From Chitinophaga pinensis (GTDB lineage Bacteria > Bacteroidota > Bacteroidia > Chitinophagales > Chitinophagaceae): a stretch of DNA of 64,000 bases. The notes beneath the pieces were generated by a model. It made no database searches. It saw nothing but the letters and a program-made list of their open reading frames with translations, and was not told the DNA's origin. The stretch covers positions 62,001-126,000 of the forward strand of contig CAMDVD010000001.1 in the NCBI GenBank assembly GCA_945878115.1, read 5' to 3'. Positions 28,227 through 36,220 of this stretch are shown piece by piece (positions within the stretch are counted from its first letter, which is position 1; each line of letters starts with the position of its first letter). The translations under genes were made by a program, and so were the position numbers.

Positions 28227-29441
28227 TTACATGTATTTTTTTAGTTGTTTATAAAGCAATGAAATATCCGTTGTACTCAGCTTTGTAGCGGCACGAATAT
28301 AATTCAAATAAGAAATAAAAGCGTGAATGTCTGTAGCCGTATGATTTGTCTTTTGCGCCAAAGCTTTTTCAAATTCTTCATCCAATTGTTTGGTCTTGAT
28401 ACCATATTTACTTCTTATATTTTCTAAATAATAGGTAATCATTTTTTCAGCCAAATTAGAATGATCACTTTTGTTGAAATAAAGTAAGCCGACTGTTTCT
28501 GTAAAATCTAATGATGAATTATGTAATGGCGGTATAATAGGAATGAATTTTTGTCGGCGTTTACTTTCAAAAACAGTATAAAAAAGTAAGAGCGCAATAA
28601 GCAACAAAAACGCATACAACAAAGGTGGCGAATGCCATAAAAATCCAAAATCACTTTCTTCTTTTTCATCTGATTTTCTTTCAATCATACTATACCAGGT
28701 GATAGAGCTTGGATATTTGGTAAAGCAGGACATGAGTTGTTCATAATACATTCGATTACTTTCTTGCAGTAGAAAATAATTCGTCATGCAAATTGGATTT
28801 CTGTTTATAATCCACAAGCCTCCTTCTGGCTGTATTGCCAACATACTTGCATCTTGTGTTTCATCGCTATAGCCTATCGCAATCGCATCAGAATTTACTT
28901 TCCCACTTGGTTGAAAATTATGTTGTATCGATAAGCCATGAAAAAAATACGCATACCGTTTGCCATTAAAAATAATGGATTGTTTTTGCTCTGTAATAGT
29001 ATCCGTTTGGCCTCCAAACAATGCTGGTGTGCCAATACTGACTCTATTATTTTTTGCATTAAAATAAGATAAAATGGGTTCGCTATAATTCTCCGAAAAA
29101 ATACATAAGCCATTGCCCAATTTTATGAATTGGGTAATTTGTTCTAGCTCCGAACTGTCCACTTCAAAATTTCGACAGACGACAAAAATGATATTTCCTT
29201 TTTGCGTCACAAGATTTTTTGATGTGTTTACTTTTTTAATTTGTTTCATCAAACTGTGTCCTGCAGCAATTTTCGCTTCTGGAAATACATCTTGCAAATG
29301 ATGATACGCAATATAACAACCGTAAGGATCTTTGCTATTTCTATTTAAATTAACATGCCAATTCGTTTTCTTTTTTTGCGCACACGACATCAGCAAGCCA
29401 AAAGCAAATAAGACAAGGAATGGAAGTATATATCTTTTCAC
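28227..29441 (-). CDS. DUF4350-domain lipoprotein
   Basis: 404 residues. The signal (M-K-R-Y-I-L-P-F-L-V-L-F-A-F-G-L-L) ends in M-S-C, a lipobox. The next ~200 residues are the DUF4350 region, a GATase-like fold (N-R-N-S-K-D-P-Y-G-C-Y-I-A-Y-H-H-L and I-I-F-V-V-C-R-N-F-E-V-D). A single membrane helix follows near residues 270-295 (P-P-L-L-Y-A-F-L-L-L-I-A-L-L-L-F-Y), and the tail is a cytoplasmic helical domain. The 1-nt gap to moxR and the gap to the DUF4129 gene show one operon. The family is a recurrent, uncharacterised MoxR partner. Confidence 0.82.
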   Translation of the reverse strand: MKRYILPFLVLFAFGLLMSCAQKKKTNWHVNLNRNSKDPYGCYIAYHHLQDVFPEAKIAAGHSLMKQIKKVNTSKNLVTQKGNIIFVVCRNFEVDSSELEQITQFIKLGNGLCIFSENYSEPILSYFNAKNNRVSIGTPALFGGQTDTITEQKQSIIFNGKRYAYFFHGLSIQHNFQPSGKVNSDAIAIGYSDETQDASMLAIQPEGGLWIINRNPICMTNYFLLQESNRMYYEQLMSCFTKYPSSITWYSMIERKSDEKEESDFGFLWHSPPLLYAFLLLIALLLFYTVFESKRRQKFIPIIPPLHNSSLDFTETVGLLYFNKSDHSNLAEKMITYYLENIRSKYGIKTKQLDEEFEKALAQKTNHTATDIHAFISYLNYIRAATKLSTTDISLLYKQLKKYM

Positions 29442-29442
29442 G

Positions 29443-30285
29443 TTAGGTTAAATCTTGTATGAATTGATGATAGAATTGCTTGAGCTTCTTGTACATTTCT
29501 TCGTTCACCGTAAAATGCCCATACCATATATAATCGAAATAGGTCGTCAATTGCATGAATGATTTTTCGTATTTTGTTTCGCGAAGTTCTGCAACATATT
29601 CCCAATTTGTTTTTTCTATTTCGTAAGAAATAATATTTTTATCATTCAAGCTTCGCAAGGTTTGTAAATATAAAATTTGAATGGCCGTTCTGTAATCTGG
29701 TATAGCTTCCGCTTCTTGTACTGCTTTTTCCCAAGCTGAAAATTGGGTTACATTTTCCCATCTAATATTTTCTACTTCGGTTTTCTTTTTTCTGCGCGAA
29801 CGGAAATAATTGAATTCGCTGTTGGTAAAAATATAATAGAGAATAAATAGAAGAATGAAACCAACTATGCCAAACAAGAGGACTTTAAAAACCGTGGCAT
29901 TAAAGACAGTTTCTAAAAAATCAAAACGTGGTGGTGTGAAAGGTTTATCTTTCTTGTTCTTTTTCACTTCCTTTTCAAGGGTATAAACAAAGGAAGAATC
30001 TCTAAGTATATTTTCCCAATGGGCCTTTGCTATTTGACGCAATTCACTGGTGTCATTGGTATTTGTTTCTGTGCTTTTGTTAGAATTGTCATTGTCAGGA
30101 ATATTTTCTTCTTCTGTATTGGATGAATCAACAGGAATATTTGTAATAGTATCTACAGAAGCATGATCATCCTGTTCATAGATTTTTTTTTCCATTTGCG
30201 CAATGCTATCCGCAGCCTGTGCCGAGCTTTGCATGGGATAGTAAAGGCCTATCATCAAAACGATATAAAAAATAATTTTTCTCAT
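29443..30285 (-). CDS. DUF4129-domain membrane protein
   Basis: 280 residues. A signal peptide (M-R-K-I-I-F-Y-I-V-L-M-I-G-L-Y-Y-P-M-Q-S-S-A) is followed by a low-complexity Asp/Asn/Thr-rich periplasmic segment of about 70 residues. One transmembrane helix lies near residues 130-155 (V-L-L-F-G-I-V-G-F-I-L-L-F-I-L-Y-Y). The C-terminal ~100 residues carry the DUF4129 pattern (A-I-P-D-Y-R-T-A-I-Q-I-L-Y-L-Q-T-L and T-N-W-E-Y). DUF4129 resembles the C-terminal domain of bacterial transglutaminase-like membrane proteins found in MoxR clusters. It directly precedes DUF4350 and moxR. Confidence 0.82.
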   Translation of the reverse strand: MRKIIFYIVLMIGLYYPMQSSAQAADSIAQMEKKIYEQDDHASVDTITNIPVDSSNTEEENIPDNDNSNKSTETNTNDTSELRQIAKAHWENILRDSSFVYTLEKEVKKNKKDKPFTPPRFDFLETVFNATVFKVLLFGIVGFILLFILYYIFTNSEFNYFRSRRKKKTEVENIRWENVTQFSAWEKAVQEAEAIPDYRTAIQILYLQTLRSLNDKNIISYEIEKTNWEYVAELRETKYEKSFMQLTTYFDYIWYGHFTVNEEMYKKLKQFYHQFIQDLT

Positions 30286-31263
30286 TTACGCATCCGGGAA
30301 AATTACTTTGCCTTTTTGGATTTGAATGCCAGATTTTTTTAGCAATATAGGATAAACAATAAAATACCAAATGATGGTGGCTGCAGAAGCAACTAAAATA
30401 AGGATACTTAACCACACCGGCATTTCGGTGTGACGAGTGACAAAGCCTTCAAAAAAGGCCGCCAATAAAAAGAATGGGATAAGACCAAAAATAACTTTGA
30501 CAGAATCTTTGGCACCAATTCGTAACGATTCTATTCTGGAATAAGTGCCCGGAAATAAATAGGCATTGCCCAAAATAATTCCTGCTGTACCTGCTATTAC
30601 AATGGCAGATATTTCTAATGTGCCATGTATCCAAATGACGAGTACGGACTGCCAACCTAATCCTTTGGAAAAGAAATAATATTGAAAACAACCCAACATG
30701 ATACCATTGCTGAACAACATATATAAAGTGCCTATGCAAGCCAATATACCCATAACGAATGTCATTAAAGCAACACGAATATTGTTGGCAGCGATATTCA
30801 CAAACATACCGAATTCATTGCCTTGTTTATACACCCCAAATGGATCTCCCTTTTGAATATTGTCTTCCGTCATATCCACATAAGCATCACCCATTATGCT
30901 TCGTACCACGCTGCCATCATGCATGCTACTGAACACGCCTATCAAAACAGACAGAATAAAAAAGCACATGGTAAACAAATAAATGCGATGATACTTCGCA
31001 AAAAGTAAAGGTAATTCGTAACGCCAAAAAGTAATGAGTCTACCGTATTGATGTTTTTCATTTTGGTACAAATAGCCAAATTGTTTTGCGGCTAATCCAT
31101 TGATATATCGTGTGGTTTTACTCTGCGGATAAAAGGTTTTGGCATAACTCAAATCGTCTATCAAATGAATGAATCGATCCGCTTGTTCATCCGGATTATC
31201 CGTCTCTTCTTGGTACTCCTTCCAACGATCAATATTGTTACTAATAAACTTCCCTTCTCGCAT
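30286..31263 (-). CDS. SpoIIM (stage II sporulation M)-like membrane protein
   Basis: The start is probably the ATG at 31263 (M-R-E-G-K-F-I-S-N-N), nine bases after an upstream in-frame ATG. It has about 325 residues. An N-terminal cytoplasmic helical part (A-D-R-F-I-H-L-I-D-D-L-S-Y-A) is followed by five or six hydrophobic helices, with the conserved F-V-N-I-A-A-N-N-I-R-V-A and H-G-T-L-E-I-S-A-I-V-I-A-G. In non-sporulating Bacteroidota this family is a fixed neighbour of MoxR, DUF4129 and RDD genes. Its role is unknown, perhaps membrane remodelling or transport. It heads the operon that runs to moxR. Confidence 0.87.
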   Translation of the reverse strand: MREGKFISNNIDRWKEYQEETDNPDEQADRFIHLIDDLSYAKTFYPQSKTTRYINGLAAKQFGYLYQNEKHQYGRLITFWRYELPLLFAKYHRIYLFTMCFFILSVLIGVFSSMHDGSVVRSIMGDAYVDMTEDNIQKGDPFGVYKQGNEFGMFVNIAANNIRVALMTFVMGILACIGTLYMLFSNGIMLGCFQYYFFSKGLGWQSVLVIWIHGTLEISAIVIAGTAGIILGNAYLFPGTYSRIESLRIGAKDSVKVIFGLIPFFLLAAFFEGFVTRHTEMPVWLSILILVASAATIIWYFIVYPILLKKSGIQIQKGKVIFPDA

Positions 31264-31321
31264 GAGGCACAATTTAATGTAGAAATATTTCTTATAATAG
31301 AATTTCTATTACTTTTACTGC

Positions 31322-32101
31322 ATGTCGCTTTTGCAAGTCAATACCGCATTCAATATTAATCTTCAATTTGAAACCGCGCCATTTCATTATAGGCTCTTTG
31401 CCTGGTTGATTGATTTGGTTATTTTGATTCTCTTTTTGCGCATCATGTTTTACTTCTTAGATTATTCTTTTGATATTTCAAATGCAAGTCAATATGGACT
31501 AACAGAAATATTCGTATTCATTCCATTCTTGCTCTATCATTTGCTTTGCGAATTATTTATACACGGTCAAAGTATCGGCAAATTAATTTTAGGCATTAAG
31601 GTCGTAAGCCTTACTGGACGAAGCGCTTCGGCGAGTCAATCACTATTGCGTTGGTTGATGCGCTTTTTGGATTTTGGTATTTTATGGGGATTCGTTTTTT
31701 TAGTATCTGGGCAATCTGTACTTGGCACCATATTGGTTTTGGGTTGTATTACTTCTTTCATCTTATTTGTTTCTACAAAATATAACCAACGCATTGGCGA
31801 TTTATTGGCGGAGACGACAGTAGTGCGCAAAAAGTTGCCGTATAAATTAAGTGATACTATATTTCAAGATTTGGATACGAAAGGTTATCGTGTTTTCTTC
31901 CCAGCTGTGATGCGGCTTTCCGACAAGGATATCAATATCATTGACAATGTGGTAAAAAATCACCAGAAGGCAAGTATAGAAGGCTATGTACAAACAGTGG
32001 CTTTCAAAATAAAATCGGTACTTAAAATCGAAACCGATATGCCAGATGAAATATTTTTGGAAACCTTATTGCGCGATTATAATTATTTGAGTAGGAAGTA
32101 G
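31322..32101 (+). CDS. RDD-family membrane protein
   Basis: 259 residues. The RDD domain spans about residues 15-165. It begins F-H-Y-R-L-F-A-W-L-I-D-L-V-I-L, then carries G-Q-S-I-G-K-L-I-L-G-I-K-V-V and R-I-G-D-L-L-A-E-T-T-V-V, with three to four helices. The remaining ~90 residues are cytoplasmic and helical (R-L-S-D-K-D-I-N-I-I-D-N-V-V). It is divergent from the SpoIIM-like gene, sharing a 50-nt intergenic region that must hold both promoters. This divergent arrangement with the MoxR run recurs in Bacteroidota. Function is unknown. The stop codon sits in a short AGTAGGAAGTAGTG word. Confidence 0.87.
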   Translation: MSLLQVNTAFNINLQFETAPFHYRLFAWLIDLVILILFLRIMFYFLDYSFDISNASQYGLTEIFVFIPFLLYHLLCELFIHGQSIGKLILGIKVVSLTGRSASASQSLLRWLMRFLDFGILWGFVFLVSGQSVLGTILVLGCITSFILFVSTKYNQRIGDLLAETTVVRKKLPYKLSDTIFQDLDTKGYRVFFPAVMRLSDKDINIIDNVVKNHQKASIEGYVQTVAFKIKSVLKIETDMPDEIFLETLLRDYNYLSRK

Positions 32102-32146
32102 TGTATACTAAAAATAGTTACGTCCTGAAATTGCAATGAATTCATT

Positions 32147-32239
32147 TGGGCGGCATGCACGCTTTACGTTCCAATCTTTTTGCTTCAGAGCAAGCAAAAA
32201 GGATTTCCACTGCAATCGTTGCCGCAATACAACTTCTGC
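32147..32239. repeat. Conserved-end / variable-hairpin element, copy A
   Basis: The left end TGGGCGGCATGCACG (32147-32161) and the right end GGATTTCCACTGCAATCG followed by TTGCCGCAATACA match an element at 41808-41907. Between them the core differs but forms a hairpin of its own (CTTTTTGCTT to AAGCAAAAAG, 32176-32201). GCGGCA (32150-32155) can pair with TGCCGC (32220-32225), enclosing the core. It lies between the convergent RDD and sorting-domain genes. The remainder of the 32102-32375 gap is featureless. Confidence 0.65.
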
Positions 32240-32375
32240 TAAAGACTAGTTTTCTGCATGCATTTTTAATTGCTTGATTTATCGGTTTGATTCTCACCAA
32301 CTGAAACTAAATACATCAATTTTTTTCAAAAATATTTTATCGAATTCTGCTTATATAAAACAAATTCATACTACA

Positions 32376-33662
32376 TTATTCTATCACTAATTTACGAACA
32401 TACTCATTCACTTTTAGCAGATAAATACCTTTCTTAAAATGAGATACGTCTATTTGATATCGAGAGTTTGTGGTTTTAAATTTCTTATTTAAAATTTCTT
32501 CCCCCAATAAATTAAAGACACTGAGTTCATTTGCTTGTTGATTCAAAGATTCACTTTCTACAATTAAAAAAGAACTTGCTGGATTAGGGTATATAGCTAC
32601 TACCTTTTCCTTTTGTACATCGACATTAGCTAAAGGCCAGCATATCGAACCCATATCAGCACCTAAATCATAATCTGGCATATTGGGTGGTGAAGTTAAC
32701 CCCCCTTGTGCTGTATCTATACGAAAACACTTTCTACAAAACCCACAAGCCACACCCTTATTATCCGGATTATTAATTGTACTGAATTGCGTTAATGAAC
32801 CGCCATATTTACCAATGTATATTCTATTATTTGGTGCTCTATATAATTGTCCATAATCTTCAAATGCAGCTTGTGTTGTATCAAAGCTGTGTTTTACTCT
32901 ATACCAAGCTAAACTGCTATCCGATTGCCCATATTCAAATTGATAAATATTAAAAGATCTAGCAATGTATAGGTAATTGCCATTGGCAGAAAAACAAACA
33001 CCTGTACTAGTACTATCCAATATGCCTTGATTATCCCAATAGGGTACTGTGGTTGAATCTATAGGTGTGTTATATATTTTAGGATTGCTTAGTTCACCAC
33101 TACATCTATCAAAATCAGCCATAAATAATTTGCAATTATTACCCATTACCGCAGCATATTTTTTACCATCTTTACTAAATGCACTTTGTCCAAATAAATC
33201 TACGTAATCCCAAATGGGTTGGGCAAAAGTTTGCAAATAGGGTCCATAAATACTATCCTTAGTCACTAAAAAACGATATATAGTATTTTGTGAAGAACCA
33301 TGTTTCAATAGCCACCAATCCCTACCATTACTATGCTTACAAGCTTGCATCATTACTTTGCTTATCTCTATATTTTGTAATAATATTTTATCCTTTTCTA
33401 TCACTTTTCCATTTCCTCCATTCAATTTCATATCTACTACATCACATCTTAATAAATCATAAGGTGCTCTTGTGCTATTAGGGTTAGTAAAATAAATATT
33501 ATACAAACTATCAGTGACCGTCGGTATAAATACATAATATTCTCCATTTGTTCCTTTAGGTAATATTAATGAGCCTTGGGTACATGGAGCATTAGGTAAG
33601 GCATTATGATAATAAATATTATTTGGAACAAGATGATTCGCCTTTGTTGGTGTTATCACCAA
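32376..33662 (-). CDS. T9SS-sorted secreted protein, 5' truncated
   Basis: About 429 codons end in a type A T9SS sorting domain (V-V-A-I-Y-P-N-P-A-S-S-F-L-I, then F-K-K-G-I-Y-L-L-K-V). The body resembles the common Bacteroidota secreted family with T-Q-G-S-L-I-L-P-K, repeated Y-x-x-x-S-P-N-G/A-N-G-x-Y-L-Y and a likely beta-propeller fold. No signal peptide or ATG is present. Only TTG codons are available near 33662, inside a palindrome (33643-33666), while family members have about 80-100 more residues upstream. An ATG at 33690 is in another frame and soon stops. The gene is therefore probably a 5'-deleted remnant; without its signal peptide it could not be exported. Confidence 0.7.
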   Translation of the reverse strand: MVITPTKANHLVPNNIYYHNALPNAPCTQGSLILPKGTNGEYYVFIPTVTDSLYNIYFTNPNSTRAPYDLLRCDVVDMKLNGGNGKVIEKDKILLQNIEISKVMMQACKHSNGRDWWLLKHGSSQNTIYRFLVTKDSIYGPYLQTFAQPIWDYVDLFGQSAFSKDGKKYAAVMGNNCKLFMADFDRCSGELSNPKIYNTPIDSTTVPYWDNQGILDSTSTGVCFSANGNYLYIARSFNIYQFEYGQSDSSLAWYRVKHSFDTTQAAFEDYGQLYRAPNNRIYIGKYGGSLTQFSTINNPDNKGVACGFCRKCFRIDTAQGGLTSPPNMPDYDLGADMGSICWPLANVDVQKEKVVAIYPNPASSFLIVESESLNQQANELSVFNLLGEEILNKKFKTTNSRYQIDVSHFKKGIYLLKVNEYVRKLVIE

Positions 33663-33666
33663 CAAA
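33643..33666. repeat. Palindrome TTTGTTGGTG-TTAT-CACCAACAAA, copy 1
   Basis: Perfect 10-nt arms surround TTAT. It coincides with the point where homology to full-length secreted proteins is lost in the 32376 gene. A near copy lies at 33857-33880. Confidence 0.8.
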
Positions 33667-33856
33667 TTTTTGTTGAATAATTTTATACATCGTTTCTAAT
33701 TAATTTTAAAGATACTCAACAAAAAATGGATATATCAAATAAGCTTTCAGCATTTATATTATATAAATAAAACAAACCTCGCTCTTCGGAGCGTCCTTCG
33801 CTCCGAAGTAATATTCTTTTGCTTTCAGCAAGCTAATCAAATGTTCCTTTTCCGCC

Positions 33857-33880
33857 CTTGTTGGTGTTATCACCAGCAAG
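33857..33880. repeat. Palindrome CTTGTTGGTG-TTAT-CACCAGCAAG, copy 2
   Basis: It has the same core as 33643-33666 in the same orientation, with one non-complementary position in the arms. The two copies lie about 214 nt apart. Confidence 0.75.
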
Positions 33881-33925
33881 AAGTCTGATTGCGCCCACAA
33901 AAATACCCTCATTCTACCTTCGATT

Positions 33926-33981
33926 TACAAGCATATTGGGCAGGGGCGTGGCGCCAACAACACCTGCCCAATATGCTTGTA
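33926..33981. repeat. Stem-loop with perfect 19-nt arms
   Basis: The left arm is TACAAGCATATTGGGCAGG (33926-33944) and the right arm CCTGCCCAATATGCTTGTA (33963-33981). The 18-nt loop (GGCGTGGCGCCAACAACA) contains its own GGCG/CGCC pairing. No poly-U follows on either strand. Confidence 0.85.
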
Positions 33982-34048
33982 CATTAGTTCATAATTTCAT
34001 CTTTATCAATCATTCATCAAACAACACGGAATCCAATACATGTCTAGA

Positions 34049-34101
34049 TTCCTAAAGTGCCTACCAGTAACAGCGCATAAGCCTAATGCGGACTTTAGGA
34101 A
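34049..34101. repeat. Two-tier stem-loop
   Basis: Outer arms TTCCTAAAGT (34049-34058) and ACTTTAGGAA (34092-34101) are perfect. Inner arms CGCAT (34074-34078) and ATGCG (34086-34090) add a second stem. Confidence 0.7.
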
Positions 34102-34307
34102 GTAATTGAACATTTGTAATTCTAGTCATCTTTAGTACTTTTACAAGCTAGTGTTCTTCGAATTCCCGCACTAGGCCAATGCGCGGAACGATGAGACGCA
34201 TAGCAGTTGAAAAACTTGATGTGATTGGCAGAAATAGCAAAATAGCAAGCGTATTGCCTCTAATCTCTCTTCCCGAAATTGCTCTGTGCTTGCATTGTTG
34301 AAAAGTA

Positions 34308-34315
34308 TATATTTG
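34308..34315 (+). promoter_or_regulatory. -7 element of the yidC promoter
   Basis: TATATTTG matches the Bacteroidota -7 consensus TAnnTTTG and is followed by CACCC, 18 nt before the ATG at 34334. The -33 element is only weakly matched (TTG about 15 nt upstream). A short 5' leader of about 10-13 nt is implied. Confidence 0.55.
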
Positions 34316-34333
34316 CACCCAATTCAAAAAAAG

Positions 34334-36103
34334 ATGGATAAAAATACACTAGCTGGATTTGGTTTATTGTTATTATTATTAGTAGGTTATATTGTTTATA
34401 ACCAACAAGCAGAGGCTAAATTTCAAGCTACTAGAACAAAAGATTCAATAGAAAATGCACGCTTACATCCTGTTGCTATTAAACAAGTAGATACCTCAAA
34501 ACCTGTAGTAGCCAGTGTTGCAGACACATCGCTTATTTCTAGTGGGGTGCCTGAACAAATTTCTGTCATCGAAAATGGAGATATTTCTATTTCGTTTACC
34601 AATCATGGCGCATTTGCAAAAAAAGCACAACTTCAAAAATTTAAAACCTTTGATGGCAAGCCATTAATGTTATTTGATGGCAGTAAAAACACCATGGATT
34701 ATGGATTTAAATCTGTTGCTGGAAGTATCGTGCATAGCAAAGATTTAGTCTTCACCCCGACCATTTCAGCCGATAAAAAATCCATATCATTCGCTTGCCC
34801 TGATATGACCATGACCTATACCTTACCAGATAAAGGTTATATGTTGGCGATGTCGGTATTGCCAACAACAGCCGATAAGTCGCAAACTATTTCCTTAGAT
34901 TGGAAATCAGAATCCTTATTGACAGAGCAAGATAGTACCAGCCAAAAGCAGTACACACAAGTCTGCTATAATTTGGCAGGCGAAGGGTTTGATAAATTCA
35001 CTATAGATAAAAAACAGGATAAAGATCTGAAGCAATCCATCAAATGGTTGAGTTTTAAACAACATTATTTCAATACCACATTAATTCCTGACCAAGCATT
35101 TGTTCTTTCTGGGAAAATAAGCGCAGCGCCTTCTGCTGAAGACACAGCAAAACATACCTTATCTGATTTTAATGCTTCTTTGGTGATGCAATCGCAAGAC
35201 AAATTAAGTTTCAGATTTTTCTTAGGTCCCAACGATTACCGTTTACTCAAAACCTATAAGACCGATTTAGAAGAATTGATTCCTTTATCTTATGGCATAT
35301 TCGGGTTTGTAAAATATATCAATATCTGGTTGATATTACCGATATTTTATGGCTTGTCTAAATTCATGAGCAGCTTCGGTTTGGTGATTTTATTTTTGAC
35401 ATTCATCATTCGTTTGTTGATGTCGCCATTCACGTATAAGAGTTATGTATCTAGTGCGAAAATGAAAGCACTTAAACCTGAATTAGATGAATTGAAAGAG
35501 AAATTGGGTGACGACAAACAAGCTTATGGCGTTGAGCAAATGAAGCTGTATCGACAAGCCGGCGTAAATCCTTTAGGTGGTTGTTTGCCAGCATTATTGC
35601 AATTGCCTGTGTTCTTTGCCTTATTGTCTTTCTTCCCACAATCCATCGAATTGCGACAAGAAAAATTTCTATGGGCAAAAGATTTATCAACGTATGATTC
35701 TATTTATAATTTGCCATTTACAATTCCTTTCTATGGCGATCATGTCAGTTTGTTTACGATAGGCTTTGTAGTTACCAGTTTATTATTGGCCTTGTACAGT
35801 ATGAATATGGCATCCACCGATCAAAATAATCCGATGATGAAGTATATGCCGTTTATCATGCCAGTCATGTTCTTGGGTATCTTCAACAAATTGGCTGCAT
35901 CTCTTACCTTTTATTATTTTGTATCGAATGCAATTACCTTAGGTTTACAATTTGTCATTCAAAAATGGATAATTGATCCAGATAAAATACATGCGCAAAT
36001 TCAAGCGAAAAAGAATGAGCCTGCCAAGGAAAATAAACTCATGAAACGCATGGCAGAATTACAAGCACAGAACCAAGCCAAGTTGAAGGCAGGGAAGAAG
36101 TAG
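34334..36103 (+). CDS. yidC: Membrane protein insertase YidC
   Basis: 589 residues from the ATG at 34334; the GTG at 34286 lies upstream of the -7 element and is rejected. The N-terminal anchor (L-A-G-F-G-L-L-L-L-L-L-V-G-Y-I-V) is followed by a large periplasmic beta-domain (residues about 70-330). The conserved Oxa1-type core of five helices follows (F-G-L-V-I-L-F-L-T-F-I-I-R-L, carrying the conserved Arg, then Q-A-G-V-N-P-L-G-G-C-L-P-A-L-L-Q-L-P). The C-terminal tail is basic. YidC inserts and folds inner-membrane proteins with or without Sec. No clear operon partner follows. Confidence 0.96.
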   Translation: MDKNTLAGFGLLLLLLVGYIVYNQQAEAKFQATRTKDSIENARLHPVAIKQVDTSKPVVASVADTSLISSGVPEQISVIENGDISISFTNHGAFAKKAQLQKFKTFDGKPLMLFDGSKNTMDYGFKSVAGSIVHSKDLVFTPTISADKKSISFACPDMTMTYTLPDKGYMLAMSVLPTTADKSQTISLDWKSESLLTEQDSTSQKQYTQVCYNLAGEGFDKFTIDKKQDKDLKQSIKWLSFKQHYFNTTLIPDQAFVLSGKISAAPSAEDTAKHTLSDFNASLVMQSQDKLSFRFFLGPNDYRLLKTYKTDLEELIPLSYGIFGFVKYINIWLILPIFYGLSKFMSSFGLVILFLTFIIRLLMSPFTYKSYVSSAKMKALKPELDELKEKLGDDKQAYGVEQMKLYRQAGVNPLGGCLPALLQLPVFFALLSFFPQSIELRQEKFLWAKDLSTYDSIYNLPFTIPFYGDHVSLFTIGFVVTSLLLALYSMNMASTDQNNPMMKYMPFIMPVMFLGIFNKLAASLTFYYFVSNAITLGLQFVIQKWIIDPDKIHAQIQAKKNEPAKENKLMKRMAELQAQNQAKLKAGKK

Positions 36104-36220
36104 GTCGCCTGAGCTGCTACAGGGCAATGAGGTATTGTTTGTACCGCTATAAAATATTGGTAGAAAATTTTTAAGTAAAAACAAATTTACTAACCTTATT
36201 TTCGTGCAAAATTCAAACAA

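Larger units (their letters stand above)
33667..34285. other. Palindrome-rich non-coding region
   Basis: No credible gene is seen here. The region holds four stem-loops. The first, at 33784-33808, has perfect 10-nt arms (CTTCGGAGCG/CGCTCCGAAG). The second is palindrome copy 2 at 33857-33880. The third, at 33926-33981, has perfect 19-nt arms. The fourth is a two-tier hairpin at 34049-34101. A GC-rich stretch (34160-34205) with GCGCGGAACGATGAGACGC follows. None has a clear U-run, so these are not ordinary terminators. Confidence 0.6.

Noticed and set aside
33857-34055. Open frame of 65 codons on the plus strand in the palindrome-rich region
   Set aside because: It spans two perfect inverted repeats, which constrain the sequence far more than protein coding would; no signal or family pattern.
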